A stretch of 64,000 bases of DNA from Prolixibacteraceae bacterium. Its GTDB lineage: Bacteria > Bacteroidota > Bacteroidia > Bacteroidales > Prolixibacteraceae. Made by a program: the position numbers and the translations under genes. Below the pieces are notes generated by a model. It saw only the letters and a list, made by a program, of their open reading frames with translations, made no database searches and was not told the origin of the DNA. The DNA lies in NCBI GenBank assembly GCA_019459485.1, contig JAIBEZ010000089.1, positions 21,828 through 85,827 on the forward strand. The letters run 5' to 3'. This document shows, in pieces, positions 37,113 to 46,340 of the stretch; position 1 is the first letter of the stretch, and the number at the start of each line of letters is the position of its first letter.

Positions 37113-37226
37113 TTTTATTTAGTTTAAAGTTTAACGTCTAAAGTTTAAAGTTGGGTTCCAGGTTCCAAATTCCAGGTAGTATGCCGAATAGAGCATAACT
37201 TGAAACTTTGAACTTGAAACTTGAAA
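37113..37226. repeat. Spacer repeats between araD and araB
   Basis: The 114-bp gap is almost entirely built from AGTTTAAAGTT, GGTTCCAGGTTCCAAATTCCAGG and (37198-37228) ACTTGAAACTT/GAACTTGAAACTTGAAAC words, the same vocabulary as the spacers at 1.6 and 2.5 kb. Confidence 0.7.
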
Positions 37227-37913
37227 CTATTTCTGCCCGTAATACGCATCTTTTCCGTGTTTTCGGAGGAAATGTTTGTCGAGCAATACCTGATCCATGC
37301 TGGTTTGCGGGTTCAGGTGCAAGCTACGGAAGGTCATTTTCGCGACTTCTTCGAGAACAACCGCATTGTGAACCGCATCGTCAGCATTCTTTCCCCAGGT
37401 AAACGGAGCATGGTTGTTGACCAGCACACCGGGAACCTGATCAGGATCGATCCCTTTGAACCGTTCAATGATGACCCGGCCGGTTTCCAGTTCGTATTCT
37501 CCTTTAATTTCGGCTTCGTTCATTTTTCGGGTGCAGGGAATTTCTCCGTAGAAATAATCGGCGTGGGTGGTTCCAATTGCCGGAATTCCGCGACCGGCCT
37601 GCGCCCAGCTTGTTGCCCATTCCGAATGGGTGTGCACAATTCCACCGATGTTCAGAAACTGGCGGTACAAAATCAGGTGGGTTGCGGCATCGCTCGATGG
37701 TTTCAGATTTCCTTCCACCACTTTTCCATACAGGTCGAGCACAACCATGTCTGATGGTTTCATCGCATCGTACGAAACACCACTGGGTTTAATCACCACC
37801 ATACCATGTTGGCGGTCGATACCACTTACATTTCCCCAGGTAAAAATCACCAATCCGTGTTTTACCAAATCTAGATTGGCTTTCCAGACTTCTTGTTTTA
37901 ATTGTTCGAGCAT
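37227..37913 (-). CDS. araD: L-ribulose-5-phosphate 4-epimerase
   Basis: A 228-aa class II aldolase-family protein of normal length. It has [13 protein letters not shown] (21-33), [21 protein letters not shown] (38-58, phosphate binding), the zinc histidines in [18 protein letters not shown] and [10 protein letters not shown], and a later [11 protein letters not shown] carrying the third His. It converts L-ribulose 5-phosphate to D-xylulose 5-phosphate, the final step of bacterial arabinose use. It is located upstream of araB and downstream of GH97 on the minus strand. Spacer repeats separate the genes, but all face the same way. Confidence 0.96.
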   Translation of the reverse strand: MLEQLKQEVWKANLDLVKHGLVIFTWGNVSGIDRQHGMVVIKPSGVSYDAMKPSDMVVLDLYGKVVEGNLKPSSDAATHLILYRQFLNIGGIVHTHSEWATSWAQAGRGIPAIGTTHADYFYGEIPCTRKMNEAEIKGEYELETGRVIIERFKGIDPDQVPGVLVNNHAPFTWGKNADDAVHNAVVLEEVAKMTFRSLHLNPQTSMDQVLLDKHFLRKHGKDAYYGQK

Positions 37914-38082
37914 ATTTAAAAAGTTTAAAGTTACAGGTTCAAAGTTTCAAGTCATTTGTTGTCACTGATTGTCGTTCAATAGTCATTCAATAGTCATTCA
38001 GTTGTAAATATCAACAAGCAAAGATGTACAATTCTGCCAGTTGCCGGTCGCCAGCTGCAGACTGAATTCACTGCGACGAACA
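37914..38082. repeat. Spacer with GTCATTCA-type repeats
   Basis: 169 bp upstream of araD. It contains the complement of the AACTTTGAAAC word (37920-37955) and then tandem AGTCATTCA units (about 37979-38000). The spacer at 58481-58619 has related GTCATTTAATTGTCA tandem copies. Confidence 0.65.
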
Positions 38083-40020
38083 CTACTTCACCGGTTCCAG
38101 CCATGCAGCAAAACCGCCACCAGGCGCCATTCTGATTTTCACCACATCGCCTTTCACCACCGTTTTCGATGTGCTCATCACATTTTCAGCATTCGTTGCT
38201 GCATCCGGAGCATCTTCGAAAGTTACCATTTTGTATTTTCCGGCATCCAGAAAATCAAGTTTAATTTCGAGCATGCGGGTTTCGCTATTGGTCATTGAGC
38301 CAATAAACCATTCGTTTCCTGAACGTCGCGCAGAGGTAATGTATTCGCCGATCTGTCCATTCAGTATTTTGGTATCGTCCCACATGGTTTTTACTTTTTT
38401 TAGGAATTCGGTTCCTGACTGTCCTTTGTAATTATCGGGATGGTCGCAGGCAACCTGGAACGGACTGTCGTACACTACGAACTGAGCCAGTTGAAGCGCC
38501 CGTGTTCCCTGCACCTGCGCAGGTGTTCCGTTTTCAAATTTTTCCGGGGTGCGGTTCAGAAATCCGCCGGGAGTGAAATCCATCGGACCGGCCAACATTC
38601 GGGTAAAAGGCAGAGTAGTCATGTGTTCCGGCGTAATGCGCAATGACCATTTGTTGTATTCGTTGCCCAAAACACCTTCGCGGGTAACCAGATTGGGATA
38701 TGTTCTTCGCCAGCCGTCGGGTTTGTAGGCTCCGTGAAAATCGACCATCAGATGGTGGGCGGCGGCAGTCTTCACGATGCGGTGGTACCAGTTTACCATT
38801 TCCTGATCGTCGCTGTCCATAAAGTCGATTTTTATACCGGCAATACCCCAGCTTTCATACAAGGCACAAGCTTTATCGAAATCGCTGCGGTTTACATCGG
38901 TGTAGTAAAGCCAAACCCAGCACTTTACATTTTTATTTTTTGCATAGGCCAGAATGTCCGGCATGTCAAGCTGAGGGGCAACTTTGGTAATGTCGGCTTC
39001 AGGTTTATTGAATGGCCCGTACCATTGCCAATCGATTAGCTGATAAGGCCAACCCATTTCGGAAGCAAGATCAATGTATTTTTTAATGGTTTCGTTGTCC
39101 ACTTTGACTTCACCGCTCCACCAATGGTCCCAGGCACAGATACCCGGTTTAATCCAGGAAGGATCTACAATGGCGCAAGGTTCATTCAGGTTCATCACGA
39201 TTTCAGATTCAACTAATTTACCGGGAGAATCGCCAAGCATAATTACCCTCCATGGCGTTTTGTGAGGAAATTTAAATTTCACTTTGTCGCCATTTTCGGG
39301 TTGGCTTGGTAATGGAGCCAGATTGGAACGTACTGAAAATCCGGTTTTTGAATGCCCCTGTTTCAGGTACATTCCGGCATAATCGGTAATATTTGCTTCA
39401 GTAATGGCAGCGTAACAATCGTCTGAAATCTTTACTGTCATTGGCAATCCGATTACCATTTGATCGTTGATGTCAGAAAGTTTACGTTTGAAATATTCGT
39501 TTTCCTGAGAAGAGCGGTAACTGCCATGATTTGCTGCCCAGCAAGTATGATCGGCTGTAAAATTAAAGGTTACCAGTTCGTCGGTAATCACATATTCGTG
39601 GTTGTTTCCGGAGCCGACAAACTCAGTGCGAAAAGCGACACCATCGTCAAATGCTCTGAAAACGAGGTTCATCGTGCGTCGTGGAAAATTCATTTCTTGC
39701 AATTGAAGTGTGAGTTCCCTGCAATTGTTCAGAATGGTGGATGTTCTCTTTAATACTGGCGTCCATGTTTCATTAATGTCTTTGGACGAAGTTTTAAGCA
39801 CATTCAAGTTGTCACCCAATGGGGGAGCCTGTTTAAATTCGAAACGGATTTTCGAATTGGTTAATACCGGTTTTCCTTTAAAATGAACACTATACACAAT
39901 CTGGGTGCCCACCTCAACTTTGGCTTCTACCAATGAATTGGGAGACATAACCGAATATTGCGCATTGCCAACGACGTAAATTGCCAGAAAGCAAATTGCA
40001 CTTAAAAAGAATCGTTTCAT
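38083..40020 (-). CDS. GH97 glycoside hydrolase (SusB-like)
   Basis: A 645-aa secreted protein with a signal peptide (residues 1-20, ICFLAIYVVGNAQ). The GH97 plan is clear: an N-terminal beta-supersandwich (LVEAKVEVGTQIVYSVHFKG...), a catalytic TIM barrel with CAWDHWWSGEVKVD, WPYQLIDWQWYGP, WGIAGIKIDFMDSDDQEMVN and MVDFHGAYKPDGWRRTYPN, and a C-terminal beta domain. GH97 contains calcium-dependent inverting alpha-glucosidases and retaining alpha-galactosidases; I cannot assign the mechanism by eye with certainty. Followed by araD and araB, it could release or debranch an arabinose-containing substrate, but that link is contextual. Confidence 0.93.
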   Translation of the reverse strand: MKRFFLSAICFLAIYVVGNAQYSVMSPNSLVEAKVEVGTQIVYSVHFKGKPVLTNSKIRFEFKQAPPLGDNLNVLKTSSKDINETWTPVLKRTSTILNNCRELTLQLQEMNFPRRTMNLVFRAFDDGVAFRTEFVGSGNNHEYVITDELVTFNFTADHTCWAANHGSYRSSQENEYFKRKLSDINDQMVIGLPMTVKISDDCYAAITEANITDYAGMYLKQGHSKTGFSVRSNLAPLPSQPENGDKVKFKFPHKTPWRVIMLGDSPGKLVESEIVMNLNEPCAIVDPSWIKPGICAWDHWWSGEVKVDNETIKKYIDLASEMGWPYQLIDWQWYGPFNKPEADITKVAPQLDMPDILAYAKNKNVKCWVWLYYTDVNRSDFDKACALYESWGIAGIKIDFMDSDDQEMVNWYHRIVKTAAAHHLMVDFHGAYKPDGWRRTYPNLVTREGVLGNEYNKWSLRITPEHMTTLPFTRMLAGPMDFTPGGFLNRTPEKFENGTPAQVQGTRALQLAQFVVYDSPFQVACDHPDNYKGQSGTEFLKKVKTMWDDTKILNGQIGEYITSARRSGNEWFIGSMTNSETRMLEIKLDFLDAGKYKMVTFEDAPDAATNAENVMSTSKTVVKGDVVKIRMAPGGGFAAWLEPVK

Positions 40021-40344
40021 CAGTTGATTGTTAGTTCGGGTGTTTAAAAATCATTGACTTAAATCTTTCGGTAGAGCTTGAAATATAAAACGTAAAATTA
40101 ACACTTATCTTTACTTCTCAAAGTCCAATAATTTGTTTAAGGTTGCTTCAACCACTTTTATTTCTTTGAGGAAAATTTCAGGATTATTGAATACAAGCCA
40201 AGACGCTTTAATTAACTGCTGAAATTAGCTGTTTTAGTTGAATTTTAAGGCACTTACTCCTGAAGTTTATTTTGAATACTGGCAAACTTTAAGTTCAGCC
40301 AAATGTTTAAAATATGTCGTAAAACACAAAAAAAATATTTTAAT
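40021..40344. other. Intergenic region between GH97 and NDH-2
   Basis: 324 bp between divergent genes. A near-consensus -7 box (TATCTTTA, 40106-40113) points toward the NDH-2 gene. Nothing else is recognisable. Confidence 0.5.
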
Positions 40345-41655
40345 ATGCCAGTCAATATACCGGAAACGGCGCAAAAGAGAATTGTAATTATAGGAGCAGG
40401 ATTTGGTGGCCTGAAATTGGCGCAAAAGCTCGTTGGTTCGGGATACCAGATTGTGCTGATTGACAAGAACAACTACCATCAGTTTCAGCCATTGTTTTAC
40501 CAGGTTGCAAGTGCAGGGATAGAACCGAGTTCCATTCTTTTCCCTCTCCGGAAAATATTTCAGAAGCAAAAAGATGTTTATGTCCGGGTGGCTGAGGTTT
40601 ATTCGGTCGATCCTCAAAAAAAGGAACTTCAAACCAGTCTTGATACGGTTTGGTACGATTATCTGGTTATTTCGTCGGGTGTAAATTCCAATTTCTTCGG
40701 AATGAAAAACATGGAAGAATACGCCATTCCAATGAAATCGGCCTCTGAAGCCATGGCGCTGAGAAACCGCTTGCTGCAAAGTTTCGAGAAGGCGGTTACC
40801 CTGCGCGATCAGAATGAAAGAAGATCTTTATTGAATGTAATTGTTGTAGGAGGTGGGCCAACCGGTGTTGAGGTTGCAGGAGCAATTGCTGAAATGAAAA
40901 AATTTGTCCTGCCAAAGGATTATCCCGATCTGAATTTTGATGCGATGCAGATCAGTTTAATTGAAGGTTCGCCGGCGTTGCTGGGTGTAATGTCGAATCA
41001 TGCTTCCAAAAAAGCATTGTTCTACCTTCAGCGGCTCGGAATTAAGGTGTTGCTAAATACACAGGTAACCGATTTCGACGGAAATATGTTGAGTTTTAGA
41101 GATGGTACACAGATTGAAACCAAAACGGTCATCTGGGCTGCGGGTATCAGTGGTGTTGTCCCTTCCGGATTCTCCAAGGATTTGATTGGCAGAGGAAACC
41201 GGATTTTGGTTGACGAGTATAACCGGATTCAAGGATTTGACGATATTTATGCCATCGGCGATGTTTGTCTGATGCAGTGTGCCAGCCATCCAAACGGACA
41301 TCCTCAGGTGGCGCAGGTTGCTATTCAGCAAGGTAAAAATCTGGCCATGAATTTACTCTCGATGAAAAGAAACGGCTCGTTGAGGCAATTCAAATACATC
41401 GATCGCGGCTCGATGGCCACCATTGGCCGAAACCGTGCGGTTGCCGATCTTTCATTTGTAAAATTCAGCGGTTTTGTTGCGTGGCTTACCTGGATGTTTG
41501 TACACCTGATGGCCATCGTGGGGGTTAAAAACCGATTGCTGATTTTCATTAACTGGATGTGGAACTACCTGACCTACGACCAGTCGTTGCGCCTGATTCT
41601 ATGGGCTGCGAAGAAAGATCCAACGAAAATAATATCGCCATTGGACAGAAAATAA
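40345..41655 (+). CDS. ndh: Type II NADH:quinone oxidoreductase (NDH-2)
   Basis: The start is taken as ATG 40345 (MPVNIPETAQKRIVIIG); a start at 40303 would add 14 residues before the FAD fold. The 436-aa protein has two dinucleotide-binding motifs: GAGFGGLKLAQKL for FAD (near residue 15) and VVGGGPTGVEVAGAIAEM for NADH (about 170). Later come TVIWAAGISG and the FAD-contacting DIYAIGDVCLMQ. The C-terminal region (GFVAWLTWMFVHLMAIVG) is the amphipathic/hydrophobic membrane-binding part. It transfers electrons from NADH to menaquinone without proton pumping. Confidence 0.92.
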   Translation: MPVNIPETAQKRIVIIGAGFGGLKLAQKLVGSGYQIVLIDKNNYHQFQPLFYQVASAGIEPSSILFPLRKIFQKQKDVYVRVAEVYSVDPQKKELQTSLDTVWYDYLVISSGVNSNFFGMKNMEEYAIPMKSASEAMALRNRLLQSFEKAVTLRDQNERRSLLNVIVVGGGPTGVEVAGAIAEMKKFVLPKDYPDLNFDAMQISLIEGSPALLGVMSNHASKKALFYLQRLGIKVLLNTQVTDFDGNMLSFRDGTQIETKTVIWAAGISGVVPSGFSKDLIGRGNRILVDEYNRIQGFDDIYAIGDVCLMQCASHPNGHPQVAQVAIQQGKNLAMNLLSMKRNGSLRQFKYIDRGSMATIGRNRAVADLSFVKFSGFVAWLTWMFVHLMAIVGVKNRLLIFINWMWNYLTYDQSLRLILWAAKKDPTKIISPLDRK

Positions 41656-41780
41656 AAAATGAATCTTATAGTATTTAAAGCCCTGAATTATTTGGTGTAG
41701 GTTGAATAATTATTTGATAAAGAGTCATAAGTAAGCTGTTTATTTCGTAACTTTTACAGATAATCTAAAATTATACTGTT

Positions 41781-43235
41781 ATGGAAAAACTTTTCTTATT
41801 ATGTGTAAAATTATTTAGAATTTTGCTTGTGTTTTTAGTTTTTGCATTCTGTTTTGGATGTCAGAAAGACCTCCTTCAAACAGAAAATGAGAACGAACCA
41901 GAAGCCTTCGGGCTTAAAAGTGCAAAAATGACCAACTTTATGGTTATTTCTAAATCGGAAACACTCTCTGCTGGTTTTGAAAAGCAACTTTCTGCTTATG
42001 GCGAAATTGTAAAATCTATGCCTGAAATTGGCATTGTGGTTATTAAACCAACGACTTCAAACTTTCAAACGAAAGTTGCAAAACTTACCGAGGTAAAAGC
42101 GGTGGTTCGCGACCTCAAGGTTAAGTGGATTGAACCAGATAAATTTATCAGCGAAGCAAGTCCACCGAGTATTGGTAATAATGAAACTTTCTTTTATCGC
42201 CAATGGGGAATGGATGCCATTGATGCACCCGAGGCCTGGAATGCCGGCTATACAGGTGAAACGGCAAGAGTTTTTATTCTTGACAGTGGAATTGATGCAG
42301 ATAATCCTGATCTGGCACCTAAACTGAATACAGATCTCTCCACATCTTTTGTCCCCGATGAAGAAAGTTATAATGTACGACCCGGAGTCTTTTTTAATCA
42401 TGGTACTCATGTAGCCGGAATTATTGCTGCTGCCGATAACGATTGGGGAGTTATCGGAGTGGCGCCTAACGCTGAAATTGTTGCAGTGAAAGTGCTTTCT
42501 GAATTTTCAGGATCGGGTGATTTTAGTTGGATAAATGCCGGAATTATTTATGCTGCAGACAATGGAGCCGATGTTATTAATATGAGCCTGGGTGGAACTT
42601 TCAACAGAAATGGCTTTTATTATGATGAAAATGATGTTTTGCAAAAGGTTCCGGCTGTTGAATTGCAAAATCTAATTATTGCACAACAACGTGCAGTAAA
42701 TTATGCTTTTAGGAAAGGTGCTGTTATCGTTGTTTCTGCAGGAAATGGGGGTTCTAATTTTGATGGCAATGGCTCGATTTTCAAACTACCCGCTGAACTG
42801 CAAAATGTGATTGCGGTCTCGGCAACAGCGCCCTATTGGTGGTATTATGACTATTATTACGAAACAGCAAATCCTTTTTTTGATTTTCCTGCAAGTTATA
42901 CCGATTTTGGAAAATCACTGGTTAGTATTGCAGCCCCGGGAGGTGATAATGCTGCTAATCCTAAAGTTAACTATACCTGGGATATGGTAATTAGTTCTGG
43001 GGCCGGACCAAACGAAACTGGTGGCTACCCATTTTACTATTCTGCCGGAACCAGTATGGCAGCGCCTCATGTTGCAGGAGTAGCAGCCCTGATAATTGCC
43101 AAAAATGGAGGGAAAATGAGTCCGCAGGAAGTTACTATGCAACTGCTTAAAACTGCTGATAAAATTGATGGCAACGGAATTTCTGCTTACTTCGGAAAAG
43201 GCCGGGTAAATGCTTTCCGTGCAGTAACAGAATAA
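41781..43235 (+). CDS. Subtilisin-like S8 peptidase, lipoprotein
   Basis: A 484-aa secreted protease. The N-terminal hydrophobic segment ends in a lipobox with Cys27 (FCFGC), so it is anchored as a lipoprotein. Residues 50-125 are an inhibitor_I9-like propeptide (FMVISKSETLSAGFEKQLSA ... KWIEPD). The catalytic triad is complete: D168 (VFILDSGID), H207 (NHGTHVAG) and S425 (AGTSMAAPHVAG), with the oxyanion Asn in VVSAGNGG. No T9SS sorting domain follows. A near-consensus -7 box (TAACTTTT, 41748-41755) precedes it. A cloverleaf repeat is inserted just after its stop. Confidence 0.93.
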   Translation: MEKLFLLCVKLFRILLVFLVFAFCFGCQKDLLQTENENEPEAFGLKSAKMTNFMVISKSETLSAGFEKQLSAYGEIVKSMPEIGIVVIKPTTSNFQTKVAKLTEVKAVVRDLKVKWIEPDKFISEASPPSIGNNETFFYRQWGMDAIDAPEAWNAGYTGETARVFILDSGIDADNPDLAPKLNTDLSTSFVPDEESYNVRPGVFFNHGTHVAGIIAAADNDWGVIGVAPNAEIVAVKVLSEFSGSGDFSWINAGIIYAADNGADVINMSLGGTFNRNGFYYDENDVLQKVPAVELQNLIIAQQRAVNYAFRKGAVIVVSAGNGGSNFDGNGSIFKLPAELQNVIAVSATAPYWWYYDYYYETANPFFDFPASYTDFGKSLVSIAAPGGDNAANPKVNYTWDMVISSGAGPNETGGYPFYYSAGTSMAAPHVAGVAALIIAKNGGKMSPQEVTMQLLKTADKIDGNGISAYFGKGRVNAFRAVTE

Positions 43236-43240
43236 TTCAT

Positions 43241-43393
43241 AATTATAAAAAGAGATGCCGTTTAGTTTAACTCACCCCCTGTCCGCAAGCGGACATCCCC
43301 CTCTCTTTCTAAAAGAGAGGGGGAAGCATCGCAGATGCTAGGGGGTGAGTTTCGTCTTAACTAAACTACTTTGAATTATAAATAGCGATGCCG
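43241..43393. mobile_element. Cloverleaf palindromic repeat with flanking 20-bp direct repeats
   Basis: Core 43261-43365. The outer stems are TTTAGTT (43261-43267) with 43359-43365 and AACTCACCCCCT (43269-43280) with 43340-43351. Three arms lie inside: GTCCGC/GCGGAC (43281-43294), CCCCCTCTCTTT/AAAGAGAGGGGG (43297-43323) and AGCATC/GATGCT (43325-43339). Nearly every base from 43269 to 43351 is paired. The flanks 43241-43260 and 43374-43393 are 18/20 identical and include part of the gene's terminator stem, as if host DNA had been duplicated on insertion. No transposase is present. A decayed relative (CTCACCCC...GTCCGC...GAGGGGGA) is at 47228-47262. Confidence 0.75.
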
Positions 43394-43428
43394 GCCAAAT
43401 CAAGTTTTAGCCGGCATCTCTTTTTTTA
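43387..43428 (+). terminator. Terminator downstream of the S8 lipoprotein gene
   Basis: GATGCCGGC (43387-43395) pairs with GCCGGCATC (43410-43418), followed by TCTTTTTTT. A second potential 5' arm (AGAGATGCCG, 43251-43260) exists on the far side of the inserted cloverleaf. Confidence 0.85.
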
Positions 43429-43442
43429 AGCTGATTAGTTTT

Positions 43443-45467
43443 CTACCAGATTACTGCCCGGTCACTTTCCTTCAAATACATGTAATCGCCTTCTTTTACA
43501 TCAAAAGCTTTGTGGAATTCGGGCATGTTGCGAAGTGGCCCTAAAACCCTGAACCGTCCGAGTGAATGAACATCTTCTTTGGTGCGGCGAACAATTTCCT
43601 TGTCGCGGATATTTTGAGCCCACAAATGCGCATACGCCAGAAAGAATCGCTGTTCAGGATTAAACTCATCAATTGGTTTTTCATTGCCGGTCAGTACTTT
43701 TTTCAATGCAGTGTAGGCCACATTTAAACCTCCCAAATCTGCTATGTTTTCGCCCAGCGATAGTTCGCCGTTTGCTTTCAGTGTGTCGAGCACCGTGTAA
43801 TTGCTGAACTGATCGACCAATACTTTTGTACGTTCGCCAAACAACCGGGCATCTTCAGCAGTCCACCAATCGGTCAGGTTGCCAACTTTGTCGTATTGCC
43901 GCCCCTGATCGTCAAATCCATGTGTCATTTCATGGCCAATTACAACCCCAATTGCACCGTAATTTACGGCATCGTCGCCATCCATAAAAAAGAATGGAGG
44001 CTGAAGTATGGCTGCCGGGAAAACAATCTCGTTCATTGTCGGATTGTAATAAGCATTCACCATTTGCGGCGGCATGTGCCATTCGGCGCGGTCAACCGGT
44101 TTGTTCACCTTGCCGATCATGTAATTAAAATCAAAGTTGTTGGCCCGTATCGCATTGGCAAGATAAGAATCTGCCGACACTTCCAGCGACGAATAATCGC
44201 GCCATTTATCGGGATAGCCGATTTTTACGTTGATGGCATCCAACTTCTCAATGGCTTTTACTTTGGTCGAATCGCCCATCCATTCAAGCTGATTGATGCG
44301 CTCGCCCAACGAAACTTTCAGGTTTGATACCAAATCGAGCATTCGCTTTTTTGCTTCCGCCGGAAAGTATTTTTCTACATACATTTGTCCGATTGCTTCA
44401 CTCAAAGCATTGTTTGTTTCGCCCTGAACCCTTTTCCAACGCGGGCGTTGCGCCATTTGTCCTGAAAGTGTTTTTCCGTAGAAATCGAAATTCTGATCCA
44501 CAAATGCGTTGGGCAAATAAGCGGCAAGATTATTTAAAACATTCCATTTCAGATAGATTTTCCAGTCACCGACCGAAATGTCTTTTATCATTTTGCCCAG
44601 TTCAGCAACAAATTCGGGTTGACTAACAATGAAATCGCCCGGATTTTGAAGGCCAATGCTTTGGAAATGTGCCGCCCAGTCATATTCCGGAGAAATTTCC
44701 TGAAGGCCATCCAAATTCATCTTGTGGTAGGTTTTGTGCGGATCGCGTTGTTCGAGCAAAGTCATCGAAGGGGCGGCCATGCGTTTTTCCAGACTGTAAA
44801 CAATGTCAGCATTTGCTTTTGCGGTTGCTTCGTCGTCACCTGCAAGCACGAACATTTTCTGAAGATGCACCAGATAGGCAGCCTGAATTTCTTTGCTTTG
44901 CTGATCCTCCTTCATGTAATAATCGCGGTCGGGCATTCCAATTCCACCCTGATAAATATAGGCCACTACCATTGTGGAGTTTTTCTGGTCGGCATCCGAG
45001 AAAAATGAAAACAGCGGGCGGATTCCTTTGGTATGAAAATCAGCCACCACTTTCATCACATCTTCTTTCGACTGAATTGCGGTGATCTGGTCAAAGAGTG
45101 GCTGAACAGGAGCCAATCCGTCGGCTTCAATTTTAGCGGTGTCCATGCCAGTATTGTAGAAATCGGCAATTTTTTGTCCGATCGTTCCCGGTTCCTGCTT
45201 TTTTGCGGCAATTTCAGTAACCAAAGTTTGAACCTGTAATTCACCGCTATCGGCCAGTAAATCAAACGACCCGAAACGGCTTTTTTCGTCCGGAATCGGG
45301 AACCGTTTTTTCCATCCGCCATTGGCATAATTGTCAAAATCATTTGCCGGATTTACTGTTGTGTCCAAATCAGCCAGATCAATCGACTTCGATTTTGGTT
45401 TTTCCTGCGTACAAGCCATGCTTCCTGTCAATAAAGTGAGCAATAATAATCTGTTAAAATTTCCCAT
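43443..45467 (-). CDS. M13-family (neprilysin/PepO-like) metallopeptidase, lipoprotein
   Basis: A 674-aa protein. The signal segment LLLLTLLTGSMAC ends in a lipobox Cys. The N-terminal M13 domain starts DLADLDTTVNPANDFDNYAN. The catalytic domain holds VNAYYNPTMNEIVFPAAILQ (substrate strand with the conserved NAYY), the zinc site GVVIGHEMTHGFDDQGRQYD (HExxH), the downstream Glu in LGENIADLGGLNVAY and the C-terminal Arg region ending in CxxW-like AVIW, here without the usual Cys. M13 enzymes degrade oligopeptides in the periplasm. It is a stand-alone gene, convergent with the subtilisin gene across a terminator. Confidence 0.95.
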   Translation of the reverse strand: MGNFNRLLLLTLLTGSMACTQEKPKSKSIDLADLDTTVNPANDFDNYANGGWKKRFPIPDEKSRFGSFDLLADSGELQVQTLVTEIAAKKQEPGTIGQKIADFYNTGMDTAKIEADGLAPVQPLFDQITAIQSKEDVMKVVADFHTKGIRPLFSFFSDADQKNSTMVVAYIYQGGIGMPDRDYYMKEDQQSKEIQAAYLVHLQKMFVLAGDDEATAKANADIVYSLEKRMAAPSMTLLEQRDPHKTYHKMNLDGLQEISPEYDWAAHFQSIGLQNPGDFIVSQPEFVAELGKMIKDISVGDWKIYLKWNVLNNLAAYLPNAFVDQNFDFYGKTLSGQMAQRPRWKRVQGETNNALSEAIGQMYVEKYFPAEAKKRMLDLVSNLKVSLGERINQLEWMGDSTKVKAIEKLDAINVKIGYPDKWRDYSSLEVSADSYLANAIRANNFDFNYMIGKVNKPVDRAEWHMPPQMVNAYYNPTMNEIVFPAAILQPPFFFMDGDDAVNYGAIGVVIGHEMTHGFDDQGRQYDKVGNLTDWWTAEDARLFGERTKVLVDQFSNYTVLDTLKANGELSLGENIADLGGLNVAYTALKKVLTGNEKPIDEFNPEQRFFLAYAHLWAQNIRDKEIVRRTKEDVHSLGRFRVLGPLRNMPEFHKAFDVKEGDYMYLKESDRAVIW

Positions 45468-45742
45468 AATATACTTCTGTAGTTGTAAATATTCAGTCTT
45501 TAAAGTTCATAAATTGAATTTTCTGTCTCATTGGTAATCCAATTTTACAAAGATTACAAAGTAAGGCATAAAGTGTTGACCGATCAATGAGGTATGTTAC
45601 ATCTCACATTTATATTAGAAGTATCAAAAACCTGTTCAATAACAGACTTAAATAATTAATAATCAATGTAAAGGATGGCATTTAATCTTTTTTAGAAGTT
45701 TTAAAAGGCGTAAATTGTTGTCGAATAATAAATCAAGCTCAA

Positions 45743-46180
45743 ATGAAGATTCTGTTCCTTTGCACCGGAGGCAATTCGTGCCGGAGTTTAATGGCCGAAG
45801 CTTTTCTTCAGAAAATGGATCAGTCGCTGGAAGTGCTTTCAGCCGGGTTAAATCCTGATGCTGAAACCGACCCGATGGCCATTGAAGTGATGGGTGAGAT
45901 TGGAATTGATATCAGTGCAAAAAAGCCAAAAAGTTATGCTGAATTCGAAGGCCTGAACATGGATTACCTCATTACGCTTTGCGATGGAACAAAGGATAAA
46001 ATAACTTCAGTAAATATTCCGGCGAAACACAAAATTCATTTGGGTTTCGAAGATCCGAAAAAAGCATATTGCTCCAACGAACAAGTCATTGATATTTATC
46101 GTGATATCCGCGACGAAATCAGGAATGAACTTGATTATTTTTATAACCGTATTTTGGTGCCGGAAATGACACACGAGTGA
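45743..46180 (+). CDS. ArsC / low-molecular-weight phosphatase-fold protein with altered active site
   Basis: A 145-aa protein with the LMW-PTPase/ArsC fold: KILFLCTGGNSCRSLMAEAF at the N-terminus, VLSAGLNPDAETDPMAIEVM, GIDISAKKPKSY, then HLGFEDP. Two departures from thioredoxin-linked arsenate reductases stand out. The P-loop is C7-TGGNSC-R14, one residue longer than the CX5R consensus (an additional Gly). After the TLCDG motif, which keeps one cysteine, the second redox Cys of the CX6C pair is missing (TLCDGTKDKITSV). Annotation as an arsenate reductase would therefore be unsafe. No arsenic resistance genes are nearby. Confidence 0.85.
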   Translation: MKILFLCTGGNSCRSLMAEAFLQKMDQSLEVLSAGLNPDAETDPMAIEVMGEIGIDISAKKPKSYAEFEGLNMDYLITLCDGTKDKITSVNIPAKHKIHLGFEDPKKAYCSNEQVIDIYRDIRDEIRNELDYFYNRILVPEMTHE

Positions 46181-46285
46181 TAACGCCCACAATAAAAATG
46201 GCCTGAATCGCATGAATTCGGGAAAGGTGCAACGCACCGGAATATTAAAACGATCATACGTCTTTCCGTGATTCTTCCAATCATC

Positions 46286-46321
46286 AAAAAGGGCTGCTTC
46301 CAATTCAGGAAACAACCCTTT
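46286..46321 (-). terminator. Terminator of the DUF6261 gene
   Basis: The arms 46288-46301 and 46308-46321 form 14 bp; the two non-Watson-Crick positions are G-U only on the minus strand, where the stem ends in CCCTTTTT. It therefore belongs to the leftward gene. Confidence 0.8.
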
Positions 46322-46340
46322 AATCAAAAACAATTAACCT

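Noticed and set aside
45743..46180. Arsenate reductase arsC as a firm gene name
   Set aside because: The P-loop has an extra residue and one relay cysteine is missing; no ars genes are nearby.
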